A stretch of 64,000 nt of DNA. It comes from Diadema setosum (taxonomy: Eukaryota > Echinodermata > Echinoidea > Diadematoida > Diadematidae). How positions within the stretch are numbered: the first letter of the stretch is position 1; each line of letters begins with the position of its first letter. The position numbers and the translations under genes were made by a program. The DNA lies in NCBI RefSeq assembly GCF_964275005.1, contig NC_092705.1, positions 17,639,385 to 17,703,384 on the forward strand. Reading direction: 5' to 3'. This document shows, in pieces, positions 1-12,830 of this stretch. Below the pieces are notes generated by a model. The model was not told the origin of the DNA. It did not search any database and saw only the letters and a list, made by a program, of their open reading frames with translations.

Positions 1-98
1 CCCATTCCGTTGCTGTTCAACATTAGGACTCCAAATGCCGTTCCGTCTTCTTCAACACCCATGAAAAAAGGCTGGTATCCGTATAAATTCCACGGTTT
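1..98 (-). CDS. GH31 exon 5 (partial, cut by window edge)
   Basis: Acceptor CTTGTAG, phase 0. It encodes [18 protein letters not shown] and [14 protein letters not shown], the strongly conserved GH31 segment just before the catalytic barrel. Confidence 0.9.
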
Positions 99-146
99 CT
101 ACAAGATAATGACAATGACAAAGAAAAGAAATGTTGATTTATACCA

Positions 147-190
<44 letters not shown>

Positions 191-3100
191 AGACCCACAC
201 TCACACACACACATGAGAAAAAATTGTTCATCTTACTATACGAAAATAAAATAAAAGACTATTGAACGAAAGAGCACAAAACTTTCGAAATTAGATAAGA
301 TTGGGCTTTGCCCCTCTTGACTAATCAAGGTAAATAGAATAAAAGAGGGATTTAGAATTATAATCGCAAAGCCCTTTGGCAGTACACTTCTTGTGCACTA
401 AAGGCTAAACGGAGCTAATAAGATATCCTACAATTGATATCATTATAGTTACTATCATTATCATCACTACCGTCAATCGTGTAACTATCATAATTATTAT
501 CATTTCTTTGTGATTAGTCCATAGATCACAACAGTTCCTCTTCAATAAGAAAAAAAAAAAAAAAAAAAAAAAGCTATATCTGTACCCCATAGTAGAAAAC
601 CGGGTTACGGGCGAAAATCCCCCAAGTTTTCCAATTCATGTCGTGATGATATTGCTCGTGGACGTGCTCCCCGAATCCAAAGATGTGATTGGTTGACAGG
701 GCTGCTGAGATCTGGATGAACTGCTCCTCGAAAGTCATGCCACCAATGGTCGTATCAAATCTGCAGATACGAGTAGGGAACAACAGACTTAGGTTCAACG
801 TGACCTTAAAGGTAGGGGTTACCTTTTACAGACCTCCCAAAATGCAGAAAAACATTAAACATGAACCTCAGGGGACTTGTTTCAGCCACTGCTGAGAAAT
901 TTGGAAGTCAACAGTTATGTACAATTTGAATAATGCACAAAACTTAACTACTCAGTAGTTCTGTGTGTCAGCCACACTTAAGCCTTTTTGTTGCAGTCTT
1001 CTGTATTTTTTTTTTATCTATAAACACAAATCTAAAAGTATAAGACCTGATGTAATAACATATATAGAGTGTGTGGCAAGAATGTATATAGAAATGTTTG
1101 TAAGTTTTGATGAACTTACTTCACAAAATATACATGATGGACACACATGCAGTGCATGGGTCTGCAAAGGTAGCCTAGTAATGTACTGGAATTTACGGTG
1201 AGCCCCGAAATAATTCAATTCAAAACCTAACGGTCAACAAAAAACGGACTAAATGTTACCTTCCACTTTCAATACTTTATGGGAGTTTCTAAAATGATAC
1301 TCTCTTCAACATACTGTATTTATACAACTCTTCATTTAAGGCATGCAAATGGGATTCCCTACCTTTAATGAATAAAATTAAACTCAACAAATTGTGGGTG
1401 ATGTTGTCGCAACCACGCAGGAAAATTATAACAGTCGATGGCGTCATTTTCTCCCTACTTTATAGCCCTTACAAAATTACCAATATTTCTGTCAAAAATA
1501 AAGTAAAAGAAACCCTTCGCCTAAAAAAAAAAAGAGACACTTCTGAGACACAAAGATTGAATGAAACAATTAAATTTTGATTGATTTCGCATAATAATGA
1601 AGGTTTTTGTACGCGTCAATTGGGCCATTGTGTAGTGATGACGTCATCACACTCCCGAATGACGTACGTGTATGTATGCGACTGATAAAATTTAGTACGC
1701 GTGAATTGTACTCTATTGAATTTGAAGAAGCTGACATAATGAAGGTTTAATAAGGTCCTTTTAAAAAGCACAAGCATGGCAGAATTGACGATCAAGCTAC
1801 ACAAACTATTTGATTTTTACCAAAAAGTATCCTTACTTCGCATGTACAGTGCTATCATGCAGCACAAAGCCAAGGGATAGCGAGTAGCTAAAGGCTTCAT
1901 ATCACATTGGTACTTGTCAGTTAATTGCTAATAGCTGGTTTGCTAATCATACAGGTTTGAAAAAAGCAAAACTGAAATTCACATCCGGTTAGAAAGGAGG
2001 TCAACTATAATGCAAATAGGCAAAACCGTCACAAAGCATTTTGAACTAGCTTACGGAATTCGCACGAATGAATGTACGAATGAGCTAGCAATCTCATGCT
2101 GTGTTTTCCGCTCCCATTCTCGGAGTGCACATCAGTGTGGAATACGCACACGGACTCACATTGTGATTCCCGTGGAGCGTCTTGTGATCATGACTCCGAA
2201 AGGCATTTCGGTGTAAGTCACATCGTAGAGCGGATCCGTGGGAGGTGACTCCGGGGTAGGAATGTTAACGCTTTCTGGGGGCACTTCGTAACGTGTCGAA
2301 AAAGCATCATATATCTGTATTTACAGACAAAAGAGAATGAATTCAAGGTTACCGTTGGATTATTTTTAGACTTTGCAAAAGCTTTCGATACGATAAATCA
2401 TGACATTTTGCTATATAAATTACAACACTATGGTATACGTGGGTTACCGTTAGAGTGGATGCGCAGCTATTTATCAAATCGATTTCAGTTTGTATGTTAT
2501 GGAAATGAAAAGTCTGCACAACTACCGATTACATGTGGTGTACCACAAGGATCTGTATTGGGACCCACTCTGTTCTTAATTTATATCAACGATTTGCCAC
2601 AATCCACAGATTACTTCAGTTTTCGATTATTTGCGGATGATTCGAGTTTATTTCATTCTTTTTCATCTGGAACTAAGAATATTGACTTAAAGGAAGTTGA
2701 ACATAATTTCTTAGACGTTATGAAATGGTGTAATGCTAACAAATTAACAATCAACACGTCCAAAACAAAGTATATAGTTTTTAAAAGTAAACGTAGACAT
2801 GTGGAGATAAATGGAAATAAATGGTACGCACAGACATTATAGAGCAGGTACATTCGACTTTCTTTCTGGGAGTTAATATAGACGAAAACTTATCGTGGCG
2901 AAAACATATTGAGTGTGTCTCTTCCTCAATGAGGAAAACAATTGGAATCATATTTAGAATTAGACAACTTGTGCCTAGACAAATCTTACAATTATTATAC
3001 AACACTCTTATCCTTCCGCGTATGTCTTATGGACTAGAAGTTTGGGGATGTACATACCACTCATATCTTCAATCTATATTTTTGTTACAAAAGAAATTAG

Positions 3101-3703
3101 TGCGTGCAATCTGTTTCAAAGGACCTAGGGAGCATACTGGCCCTTTATTTCATCGTTTACAAATGCTAGATGTTTACAGACTATACCAATTTGTAATTGG
3201 AACTGTAATGTTTGACCTAATCCATCATACTTTACCGCATGATATCTCTGATTATTGTTTTGAAATTGACCATAAGCATGATACAAGGTTTAAAAATAAT
3301 ATGAATTATAAATCAATAAGAATCAGATCTGAAACAGGTAAACACGCCTTATCATATGCAGGCAGTAAAATTTGGAGAGGATTTCCTCATTATGTCAAAA
3401 AGATAAACACCCGTAATGCTTTTCGGATATCATTGCGAAAATATCTGTTATCAATATAACAATGATCCCCTATGAAAACATGTAAATAATTATGTACTAA
3501 ATTCTTCTGTAAATATTGTAAATACGTTATATTATAATCTATATCATTGAAAGGACTGGCCTCGACTAGCCTGCACGCTATTGCCAGTTCTTTTTTTGCC
3601 AAACTATAACTATTAATTGTTGTGACTTTGTTGACGATGTTTGTTTGTTTGTTTGGTAAATAAATCTCATTTCATTTCATTTCATTTCATTTCATTTCAT
3701 TTC

Positions 3704-3743
<40 letters not shown>

Positions 3744-6365
3744 GGTATTATTATCCGCGTGTTGGAATAAGAGCATGAAGACGATGAAGACAAACAAGTT
3801 GACATAATGCATTAGATTCCAACTTCATTTATTTGTAAACCAAATTTTCGACCCTTGCACGGATCTTCCTCAGGGTAACAGTGATATTTGTATCACTGTT
3901 ACCCTGAGGAAGATCCGTGCAAGGGTGCAAATTTGCACAAATTTGCACACAAAATTGGCCGCCCTTTCTCAAGTGTTGATACTATTTGAGAAAGGGCGGC
4001 GAGACGCTCGATAATTTGTGTCCAGAAATAAACCGTTGGTGAATACAGCATGAACTTTGTTCCAGTTTTGTTACTTATCTTTTTATCTTGCCAACTAGTG
4101 GACAACCTAATCACAACATATATATATATATATATATATACAGATATGATAATCTTTCATTTATATATGAGCAAGAAATCAACACGGTAAAACACTTTGA
4201 ACATTCGTACCGCTATTTGATTACACAATTTTGTTAACTTGTTTTCTAATCTTCTCATCTTTCAGAAGATTTATTGAGGCCTTCATCAGTAATATAGTTG
4301 ATGAAAGATATTTAATACTCGTATCAAGTCAGCTCTAATCTCGACGCCGCTATAATGAAAAAAAATAATGGATAAAACCTATGTTTGAAAAAAAAAAAAA
4401 GTCGTTCATGAATAACGTCACTGATAAATGAACATTGTGGGCACCTTACCTTAATATACAGGTAAAAATTTTAAATGAACTCTAATCTAATTCTTGGCAC
4501 TATTCTTGACTTTGTTTACCACCTTGTTATACAGAATATACCCCAATATCTATGTCAGAGAAATGCAAGAACAAGATGATGGTTCCAAAGTGCAGTGTGC
4601 ATGGTTTTAACTCAAACTAGCAAACTAAGTGAATGATAGTAATATCTTTAAGATATATAGCAAGGAATACAGCCAAACAAAACCCTCATAAACTGATGGG
4701 TAACTTAACTCAGGTTTATTATGAATGTCGATAATGACCAAAATACTAAAACCTTTTTTGCACAAGCTGTTTGTTCAATTGAACTGCCATAGACTGTCAT
4801 GATTGTGCTGGGGGCGTGTAGAAAATGGCTTAACTGCCGCTAATTGTATCAACAAATACAATTTGTGCTGACCTTTGCTCAAACGCACATGATAATGTTA
4901 CTGTAATCTATAATTGTACATGGTCGTCCATTGTTGTTCTTTCTATTTTGAACTTGTTTACAACGTAGGATAAGCTAAACCCGCCTGGTTTGTTTTGTTT
5001 TATTTCTTCACGATATAATATGCTATGAATAAAAAAAGGCTAGGACTATCTCAGCATTTATTCATTTTTTTTTTTGTTCTGTGTTGTATTGTCATATCTT
5101 TTCAGGTAAAGTTCAAAAGCAACGCACACACAATAAAATTTACAATGGACTTAGATAAAGCAACGAAAAAGAACATCAAAGAAACAACAAGAAAACAAAC
5201 TGCTGCAATGCATTATCCCACTCCCTCCATAGTGGGGTAATGTACTGGGACGGAAAATTACACAGACATTTCACAATAAAACAAACTTCAAGTAGAACAC
5301 AAGAGCCCTATTTGGAATGACCTCAGTCAATATTGTATTGCGATTATGTTTAGACGGGGAAAAAAGGCACAGATAAGCCATCGATTCCAACAACACCTGA
5401 TCCTCGTGAATTAAAGGTACTGTAACAGTACCACTCTGTTTTCAAGTTGACCTTATTTCACTAATCGTAATAACAAACAAACAAAAAAGTTACCTCAAAA
5501 CTCCCCCCAAAATTAAGAAAATTATGACAATAAAGATTGATATGTTTCCAGGGAACAACGATGTCGGTATAGCACACACGCTTTGCCGATCAAATTATTC
5601 AATGATTTTATCACCTCTCAATTTCCATTTTGTCATGTGCACAAAAAAAAAAAAGTTTTATCTAAAGCGTTAATTTTCGTCAAAAACGCTCAGGCATTGA
5701 AATAATAATTATCGTCTTTCAAAATCGTATTCCCCGTTCAAATTTTATATATTATGACAACTGATTTCGCATTTGCGCATTCAAATTCATTGAACGTGCA
5801 TACATTTTCGGCAACGGTTATTCAGTTTTGTCTCAACCTGTCTCCAGCTTAATCCGCATATTCAAATTCGCAAATAATCAAACGAGTTTATAAAAGGAGT
5901 ATTCAAATTAAGCCTGAATGTCCAATAACCCTTTCTTTGCCAATGAGTCTAATATGCACAAACTTCACACAAAAACCTACGGACAGGTACTAATATTGCA
6001 TGCAGAGTATTGAAAAGGGTATTACTTGTACTGTATATTGAACTGAATGTAAAACAGGTCTATGTGAGGATTAAACATGATGATGAAAACGAATAAGTAC
6101 CATAAAGATTTTTTTAGAGGTATAGTAATCATTAAGGAAATTAACCTGTTAGATGAAAACCGTAACTACGATATGATAATCATGATGAAAATACAGATGA
6201 AAAAAAAGAACAACCGGGTAATGATCATGATGAGAAGAAGAATTTATATTGACGTTTATAGTTAATTTCAAAATAAACATCGTGTTGATCATGATGATGA
6301 CATTGAAAATAAAAGTAAAAGTTACCCTCAATCATTACCTGGACAAAATCACTTTCGCTTACATG

Positions 6366-6411
<46 letters not shown>

Positions 6412-8407
6412 GCCTATACATGTATTACGCTCTGAAACGAAACTTAAAGGCCCGAATTCACGAAGGTGGTACAAATGAAACCATGGTTTAAACCATGGAC
6501 AAAAACCATGGAATGCCAAGTGTCGCATGGGATATTTCGCTACGAAATCAGTCATTTCGTCGATGAAATTATCATTTTGTAAAGAAATGACAACATTTTG
6601 TAACTAAATCAACATTTCGTCCACGAAATGATAATTTCGTTAACGAAACAGTCATTTTGTCGACGAAATGACCAATTTCGTAACAAAATATTCCGTTTGA
6701 CACATGGCGCTCCATGGTTTTTGTCCATGGTTTAGACCATGGTTTCATTTGTACCACCTTCGTGAATTCGGGCCGTTGTGTTTTGAAGTACTTTCCCAGC
6801 TCACATGGCACTAATTTGAATGAAAAAAATTTGGAAGCTCATGCCAAAACTTGGAAATTGAATGTTTCCATCCGAATTTGAATTAGTGACCACTGAGTTG
6901 TGTGTGTAAAGTTCGAATATTTGAAATCTGATATAACTAAACATTAAATCGTTTGACTAAAGTCACTCCACTAGATTAAAAGATACGAATTTGGATGCGC
7001 ATAAAATGAAAATGGATAACACCTTTTTTAAATTGGCATTGGAAGCCTATATTAGTGAATTCTTGCTTCTTCTTCTTCTTCTTCTTCTTCTTCTTCTTCT
7101 TTGTCCTTCTGAAACTGCAATCCCTTTCACCGGAACAAGTTATAATTATCGTTGCTGCGCTGCGAAGACAAAAGAATGATTTGATGTAGAAAATTATATA
7201 CATGTGTGTGTGTGTGGGTGTGTGTGTGTGTGTGCGGTGTGTGTTGTGTGTGTCTATGTGTATGTGCATGTGTAGTGAAGCGAGGTATCATTATAACATC
7301 GTTAATTTCCATCTTTATACTCAGCATGTTTTCGATACTAATTATCACTGATTCGTGGAAAAAACCAGATCCACGGTTGCTGATTCTTTTTTTAACCTTC
7401 TATTAAAGGGATCGTATAGTTGGTTGTTTGTTTTTTTTTGAGACCTAATTTCAGGTTTCTAATGTTTTTTTTTTTCTTTTTGGTGAGATAATGAGAAACC
7501 TCTTATGAAATATGTAAGAGCATGTAATTCTATGAGGAATTCAACGTTTATTTGATGAAAATTGGTTTTGAAATGGCTGAGATATCCAAAAAAAAAAAAG
7601 AGAGCAATTCTAATAAAGTGTGGGACCCACACTTTATTACGATCCCTTTGTTTTACTTTGTTTTTGGCTGTTTCATTCATTCCAAACCCGATTTTCACCA
7701 AATAAACTTTGAATTCCTCTTAAAATGGTATGGTCTCTACTATATCATAAATAATGTTCTATCCCTTTAAACATTTCTGTTTAGCCATGCTTTACTTTAT
7801 TCACTGGAGACGATAGAACAAACGTGGCCGGAATGATATGAAAATGGATTAAGGAGAAAACTTGTGTTGTAAGTCTGATGATAATGATAAAAGTGAATAC
7901 GTTACTTTCAGACGCAGTCGCTGATTGGTTTGTCTCTCCAGCGAGGCTTTCAGAGTGACAATTGGAAGCCCGTAGCCACGTTCGCCCACAATGTCGGCTT
8001 TACTGATTGTGGCTACCCAACCAAGCTCCGTGGTGACGTGTTCTATGGAATTGTAACCGAAGCTCGGAGGATAGAAACAGAGCGGGGCCTGTATTTGTTT
8101 TGAAAGAAATACAGTTTATGCTAATATAACATTCCTTGCCCCGTCGGAGGAAAACAAACATCGAGAAAACGTTCTATGTATTTAAAAACTCAATATAATT
8201 TAATCATATTGATATCAATGATTGATACTGACAGTATTATCTACTGATCCAGATGTTTACCATTATTATTGTCATCCCGTCAAAATGGTAGCGTCATTCA
8301 TTGGTTTTCTTCACATATCATCACGGAGAACCGTTAAGTGCATTCAAAATATATACGCTTGTTCAATTAGATTGCTGAGAACTGTCAATACATAACCTCA
8401 CATATGC

Positions 8408-8444
<37 letters not shown>

Positions 8445-8826
8445 CGATATCAGCGACAAAAAAAAAACAAACAAACAAACAAAAACAAAACAAAACATAG
8501 CAACATCAGACGTTGCTGACATCAGACATCAAGAACAATCCAGAAAGAAGCTACACTGCTATCCGTACCAATTCGTCCAGCTCTACGTTCTTCCAGAAGC
8601 AGCCGCGTTCTTCACAAACAGACTGGCTAGGGTCTATACTCTCAGGGTGACAGTCGATACGTTGGGCATCTATCACGTTTCTGTAGAAGAGTTCGTCGTT
8701 CGTCTCGACCGGATCTTCTTTCCCTCCGTCCCACACTGTATACCACAGGGACAGGAAGATGGTAAGGCCGACGACCACGGCACAGCTAGCGATGACCGAA
8801 ACGAGTATGACTAGTTTGCTCGGCAT
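1..8826 (-). CDS. GH31 alpha-glucosidase, sucrase-isomaltase/maltase-glucoamylase type (5' part, 5 exons, continues off left edge)
   Basis: Exons 8569-8826, 7906-8088, 2160-2314, 586-760 and 1-98 join in phase to give 289 residues. Order: short cytosolic N-terminus MPSKL; signal-anchor [20 protein letters not shown] (type II membrane protein); trefoil (P-type) domain with [12 protein letters not shown] and APLCFYP; then the GH31 N-terminal beta-sandwich ([69 protein letters not shown]). The catalytic barrel lies outside the window. Such enzymes cleave alpha-1,4/1,6-linked sugars at the gut brush border. Start: the ATG at 8824-8826 is the first after an in-frame TGA. The introns hold a LINE and several inverted-repeat elements. 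Confidence 0.92.
152..213. repeat. (CA)n microsatellite
   Basis: A CA run with a few interruptions in GH31 intron 4. Confidence 0.95.
586..760 (-). CDS. GH31 exon 4
   Basis: Acceptor CTGCAG and donor ATGGG|GTACAG; 175 nt, phase 2 in and phase 0 out. It encodes [34 protein letters not shown] and [10 protein letters not shown]. The exact 3' end is slightly uncertain: a GT after ARNP also keeps the frame. A run of about 22 A lies 14 bases past the donor. Confidence 0.88.
2160..2314 (-). CDS. GH31 exon 3
   Basis: Acceptor AAATACAG and donor AAT|GTGAGT; 155 nt, phase 0 in and phase 2 out. It encodes [18 protein letters not shown] and [19 protein letters not shown] plus-strand LINE begins at or just beyond the acceptor. 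Confidence 0.9.
2320..3710 (+). mobile_element. LINE fragment, CR1/L2-like reverse transcriptase, 5'-truncated
   Basis: Reading frames cover RT motifs [27 protein letters not shown] and LFADDSS, then the C-terminal region ([37 protein letters not shown]). One frameshift near 2800-2842 splits the frame. The endonuclease is absent. A short 3' UTR with AATAAA leads to a (TTTCA)n tail. It is antisense to the host gene, inside GH31 intron 2. Clade is by eye and could equally be another CR1-group lineage. Confidence 0.88.
3668..3741. repeat. (TTTCA)n LINE tail followed by (AT)n
   Basis: About eight TTTCA units form the LINE 3' end and run directly into an AT microsatellite. Confidence 0.9.
3851..3926. 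repeat. Perfect 36-bp hairpin with 4-base loop
   Basis: Positions 3851-3886 are the exact reverse complement of 3891-3926 with loop TTTG. It is probably the core of a small inverted-repeat element. Confidence 0.93.
3958..4000. repeat. Second hairpin, 15-bp arms
   Basis: Positions 3958-3972 pair exactly with 3986-4000 (GCCGCCCTTTCTCAA). It lies 31 bases from the 36-bp hairpin and is probably part of the same element. Confidence 0.85.
6448..6774. mobile_element. Inverted-repeat element (MITE) with 64-bp arms
   Basis: Arms 6449-6512 and 6711-6774 match at 63 of 64 positions and begin GGCCCGAATTCACG. Each arm holds CCATGG repeats. The centre is made of short alternating TTTCGT/ACGAAA blocks, so it too is partly palindromic. 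TTAA precedes the left end but no matching right flank is seen. It lies in GH31 intron 2. Confidence 0.88.
7407..7766. mobile_element. TTAA-target inverted-repeat element, family K, copy 1
   Basis: Flanked by TTAA at 7403-7406 and 7767-7770. It shares with the other copies the mirrored blocks AAATGGCTGAGATATCC and TTCACCAAATAAACTTTGAATTCCTCTTA-type arms. Ends of the AGGG...CCCT type with TTAA targets suggest a Kolobok- or piggyBac-related MITE. Confidence 0.8.
7906..8088 (-). CDS. GH31 exon 2 (end of trefoil, start of sandwich)
   Basis: Acceptor AATACAG and donor AAA|GTAACG; 61 codons, phase 0 at both ends. It begins [15 protein letters not shown], completing the trefoil, and ends TNQRLRLK, the usual NRLRFKI-like strand of GH31 enzymes. 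Confidence 0.9.
8569..8826 (-). CDS. GH31 exon 1 (signal-anchor and most of trefoil)
   Basis: ATG to donor TTG|GTACGG; 86 codons, phase 0. It contains the membrane segment and trefoil cysteines ([17 protein letters not shown]). The frame upstream of the ATG meets TGA within about 45 bases. Confidence 0.9.
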
Positions 8827-8838
8827 TGTTGTATTCAA

Positions 8839-11163
8839 GGTGGATCCACGAGGTGTTATCGCACGTCAGCCCTATGGGCGTAAAATGTTTTGCAGCAAAA
8901 CGTATTCCCAATGATCGTGAACTTTGCCCCCCAAACCGTGTTATTTGGTAACGTACTATGATAGAACAGCAAGTGCAAATTCAGATGTCCAGATTTACAC
9001 AGTTAACCTGGATATAAGCGCTGTGATACATGTTTACTCATTGCAAGATGGCTAAAGTACCCATATTGTATTGTATTGTAATGGACATAAAAATGTACCC
9101 CTCTCTCCCATCTTGGTACGCCCTCTCTCCCTCTCTCTCTCCCTTATTCTTTCTCTCTCAGCCTCTCTCTCTTCCTCTCTTGAAGAGTCTTATCCATCTA
9201 TCAAAAAAAAAAAAATTGATCCCAGAGTTTTCTCCTAATTACAAGTGATTATTGGTCATCTTGGTGTTTGTTTCTTTGTTCCTCTGTGTTTGTTTCTTAC
9301 TGCAAACATTTCGTCTTTTCTTTGCGATTTAACTATCATCGTATTATCGTTTGATGACGCTTGTTGCGTTTACGCTGACGGGCGCTTATTTCCCATTGAA
9401 AAACATTAAAATAAAAATCTAATAGTGTATCATTGTGGCAGATAACGTGTCTCAAATTGAAGGGTCTTATTTGACAAACATAAACAAAATACCAATTTGA
9501 AAGATAAAAAAAAGGTCTACCATGGAAGACGTGTAGCTACTCTAAGATTGAATTATGATAAAATTAAATGCTGCCCAAAGCTATGCAAATTGGAAAATAT
9601 CATTATTCCTGGGAGACTAGATTTCTTGTAGATCATTAGATGAGCACGGATAGAGTAGTCGGTGAATAAGAAAAGCTCCATTAGATTTTATTTTTCTCTA
9701 AAACAAATCATGCGCTGATTTATTTACACAAAATTAATGTTTGTCTTACGGGCACATGCAATGAATCAGGCGACACAGGGAAATAAGTGTAATAAAGTGA
9801 TGCGGTAATAAGTATCAGCAAAATTATATTCTTACAACGATTAGGCCCTAAAAAGGTGAATAACATCATTTAAGTCAAGACCAATTTGAAAGAAAGCGTC
9901 GTGAAATTACCATCATACACTCGTCATCCGGTGTAAAATCATATAAATTATATTCTGTATCAATTGTATCACCTAATGTTCTAAGTACACGTAGTACTAA
10001 CTATAAAGCATTCAGTATCATGACATTGCCGGTGACTGTGTTACTACAAACACATATACACACGTAAATATGTAAAAGATAAATGTAAAGATGATTTCGT
10101 GTTATAAACCAAGGTTGTTTACTTGTCCAATCTAGACAAACATTCATTTTTGCTTATTTACATCTTAACTCTATGAGTGAAGGACATGAGGAGTCAAACG
10201 AATATTATACTATTGTGTTTGTGATTTCCAACGTCATTACAATTAAAAGCCATTCGCCTTGAGAATAGAATTACTTCATTGCAACATAGTAAAATCGGAA
10301 ATTGTACGCCGTTGCATGAATATTCACTCACGCAAGATATGTTTAGATACCCTCATCTTTATAGTTAGGCGCAGGTTTGAGTTACCAGGTTACTTCAAGG
10401 AAATAATACAGAGGCAGACTAAATGAAGTGCACATCGACAACGCTAATGCTCCCTCTGGGGAAAGGAGATGTTATCATGATTACAGGCGCACGCACTAAT
10501 ACTCTTTTTTTCTTAAATTAATCACTTCATAAGCCGATTAATGATATGATCAGCTTCACAACATTTGTGCCGCTATGTTACCCTGGGTTTTCGGTTAAAA
10601 ACCCAGCAAGACATCACTTTCAAGTCAGAACTCATAGTTGAGGATTTTCGTTAAAAGCAGATTACTCGGTAAGAAAAGAGGAAAATGTAATGTTTTAAAC
10701 ATCCTTCGAGAAAACGCAGATGATGATGGTATAAAAAACAAGAAAGCATATGACACATGGGAATACGTGAAAGTATTCGAAACAAATCATTGGTTGGTAA
10801 GCAACCGTCGCTAAGCAACCGTCTTTTACGTGAACCGGTATTGATCACACTTACTTCATCCGTTTTATTTCACATTATTTTCCTTAGCTCTATTGGAAGA
10901 GAGAGAGAGAGAGAGATAGAGAAAGAAAGACAGACAGACAGATAGAAAGACAGAAAGACCATAACACAACCCTTTCTAAATGACTGCGTATAATCGCTAA
11001 GTCAAATAAGGCAAACAATACATCACATAATCAAATGCGCACGAAAAGCCGATTCTTCTAAAACAAAAATTAAATCAAATTCAGAGAGGTAATGAATGGG
11101 CATTCTCCCCAAACAATATACTTAGTATGATACTCTCTGTCTCTCTCTCTCTATATATATATA

Positions 11164-11250
<87 letters not shown>

Positions 11251-11319
11251 TTATATTTATATTTATATTTATATTTATATATATATACAAATATATATAT
11301 GTATATATATTTATATTTA

Positions 11320-11357
<38 letters not shown>

Positions 11358-11442
11358 GCGAAAACTTTTTTTATTATTTTTTATTATTATTATTATTTAT
11401 TATTATTACAATTGTTTCTGGTCAGTTTTTCCTTCCTTGTTT

Positions 11443-11489
<47 letters not shown>

Positions 11490-12830
11490 GCGAAAGAGAG
11501 AGAGAGGGGGGGGGGAGGGAGAGAGAGAGTGACAGACTTCAATATTCATGGTCATAATAACAGTAACAGTAATGCAACATCATTACTGCCCTCTTGTGAT
11601 TGCACACAAAAGTTATTCACTCGTTCATTATCTATGACAAATATTGTGCTTGTAGATGATTCAATTAATGTGTGTTCTAGAAATATGGAAATCAAACATA
11701 TACCCCCCACTACTCTCCACTCTTTTCCTGTATGATTATACTGTACATAATTATGATCATAAATATATAAGGAGCAAATAAAATCTAAATGTTTGTTACT
11801 CTACAAGAGATCCTGATATTTTTGAAACAATACAATCACTCACACAAAGAGATTTATCTCAAGCTTGGATTGAAATGTGCTCAAGGAACTTGATTTCATT
11901 GTCTCCTACAGGTCGACAATCTAAGAACTACACGTACAAATGATCGATCACCTGATTTTATGTTTGTTTTGTATGATGGGATTTTCAATAAAAGTGAGCT
12001 GCAAAGACTGTGTAGGCTTGTTTCTGAGATCTCAAAAGGAGTTTGGTGATGTAAGTTTGATCAAAACAAGGAATAGCTTTGTTGCCAAATTACAATGTTG
12101 CCTGAGTGACATCATATTCAAATTAAGAGCATGACCATGACTATGTGATAATAGGCGTTATATACTTTACAGTCGACAAACCACCTGAATCACGCGAACA
12201 CAGGGTTGTAAATTCTTGTGTGTAAACGTGCAATGTAGGCCCTCTCTTGTGCGAAAGATACACTGTCGTGCATTAAGAGTCAATCCAGTTTTTACAAGAT
12301 GCACTTCCGCCTAGGGGTAGCAATAGCACTGCATAATACGAACGAATGTTAGTAAAAGATTAGCTTGGAAGGGGAAATCACTGATAACATTTGCCTCCAT
12401 TACCTGAATGAAATTAATGATACAAAGTGCACTCCAGTTCCTACGAAGTCCTCGGGACTAGCGGTTTTCTTTCATTATATGGAAATTTGCTATAGCAGAA
12501 TACAGATATGAAGGGGATAACTTGCGGAGCTAAATTTTTACTTCGTCGTTGCGAGAATTCAGTTACAAGGGAGTGCAATGTATGAATCTGCTTGATTATC
12601 TACTCTGTTCTCCATGTTCACTCTGCTCGGGTTTGATCAAACACTGAAAACAAGTCACCCCCCCCCCCAAAAAAAAAAAAAAAATGTATGACAAATTACA
12701 CAGTATGGATAATAGTTTTCTTTCATTGTCTCTCGAAGATTATGATGCCTTTTTACATGTTGTTTCATCTCGTGAATCTTTCGTAAACAAGTAGGACGGT
12801 AGAAGCCATGAATCCCTGAGGGAAGCGGCC
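8839..12830. other. Spacer between FAM43-like and GH31 genes
   Basis: No convincing coding exon on either strand. It includes the unmapped 5' UTR/promoter of GH31. A weak TATA-like CTTATATCC (minus, about 9012-9020) is seen, a CT-rich tract at 9118-9182 and a large microsatellite block at 11135-11500. Confidence 0.6.
11135..11500. repeat. Compound microsatellite block (CT, TA, TTTATA)
   Basis: Alternating (CT)n, (TA)n, (TTTATA)n and TTA-rich tracts. The long open frames through it are low-complexity artefacts. Confidence 0.95.

Noticed and set aside
11127-11735. 202-codon plus-strand open frame
   Set aside because: Almost entirely CT, TA and TTA microsatellite translation.
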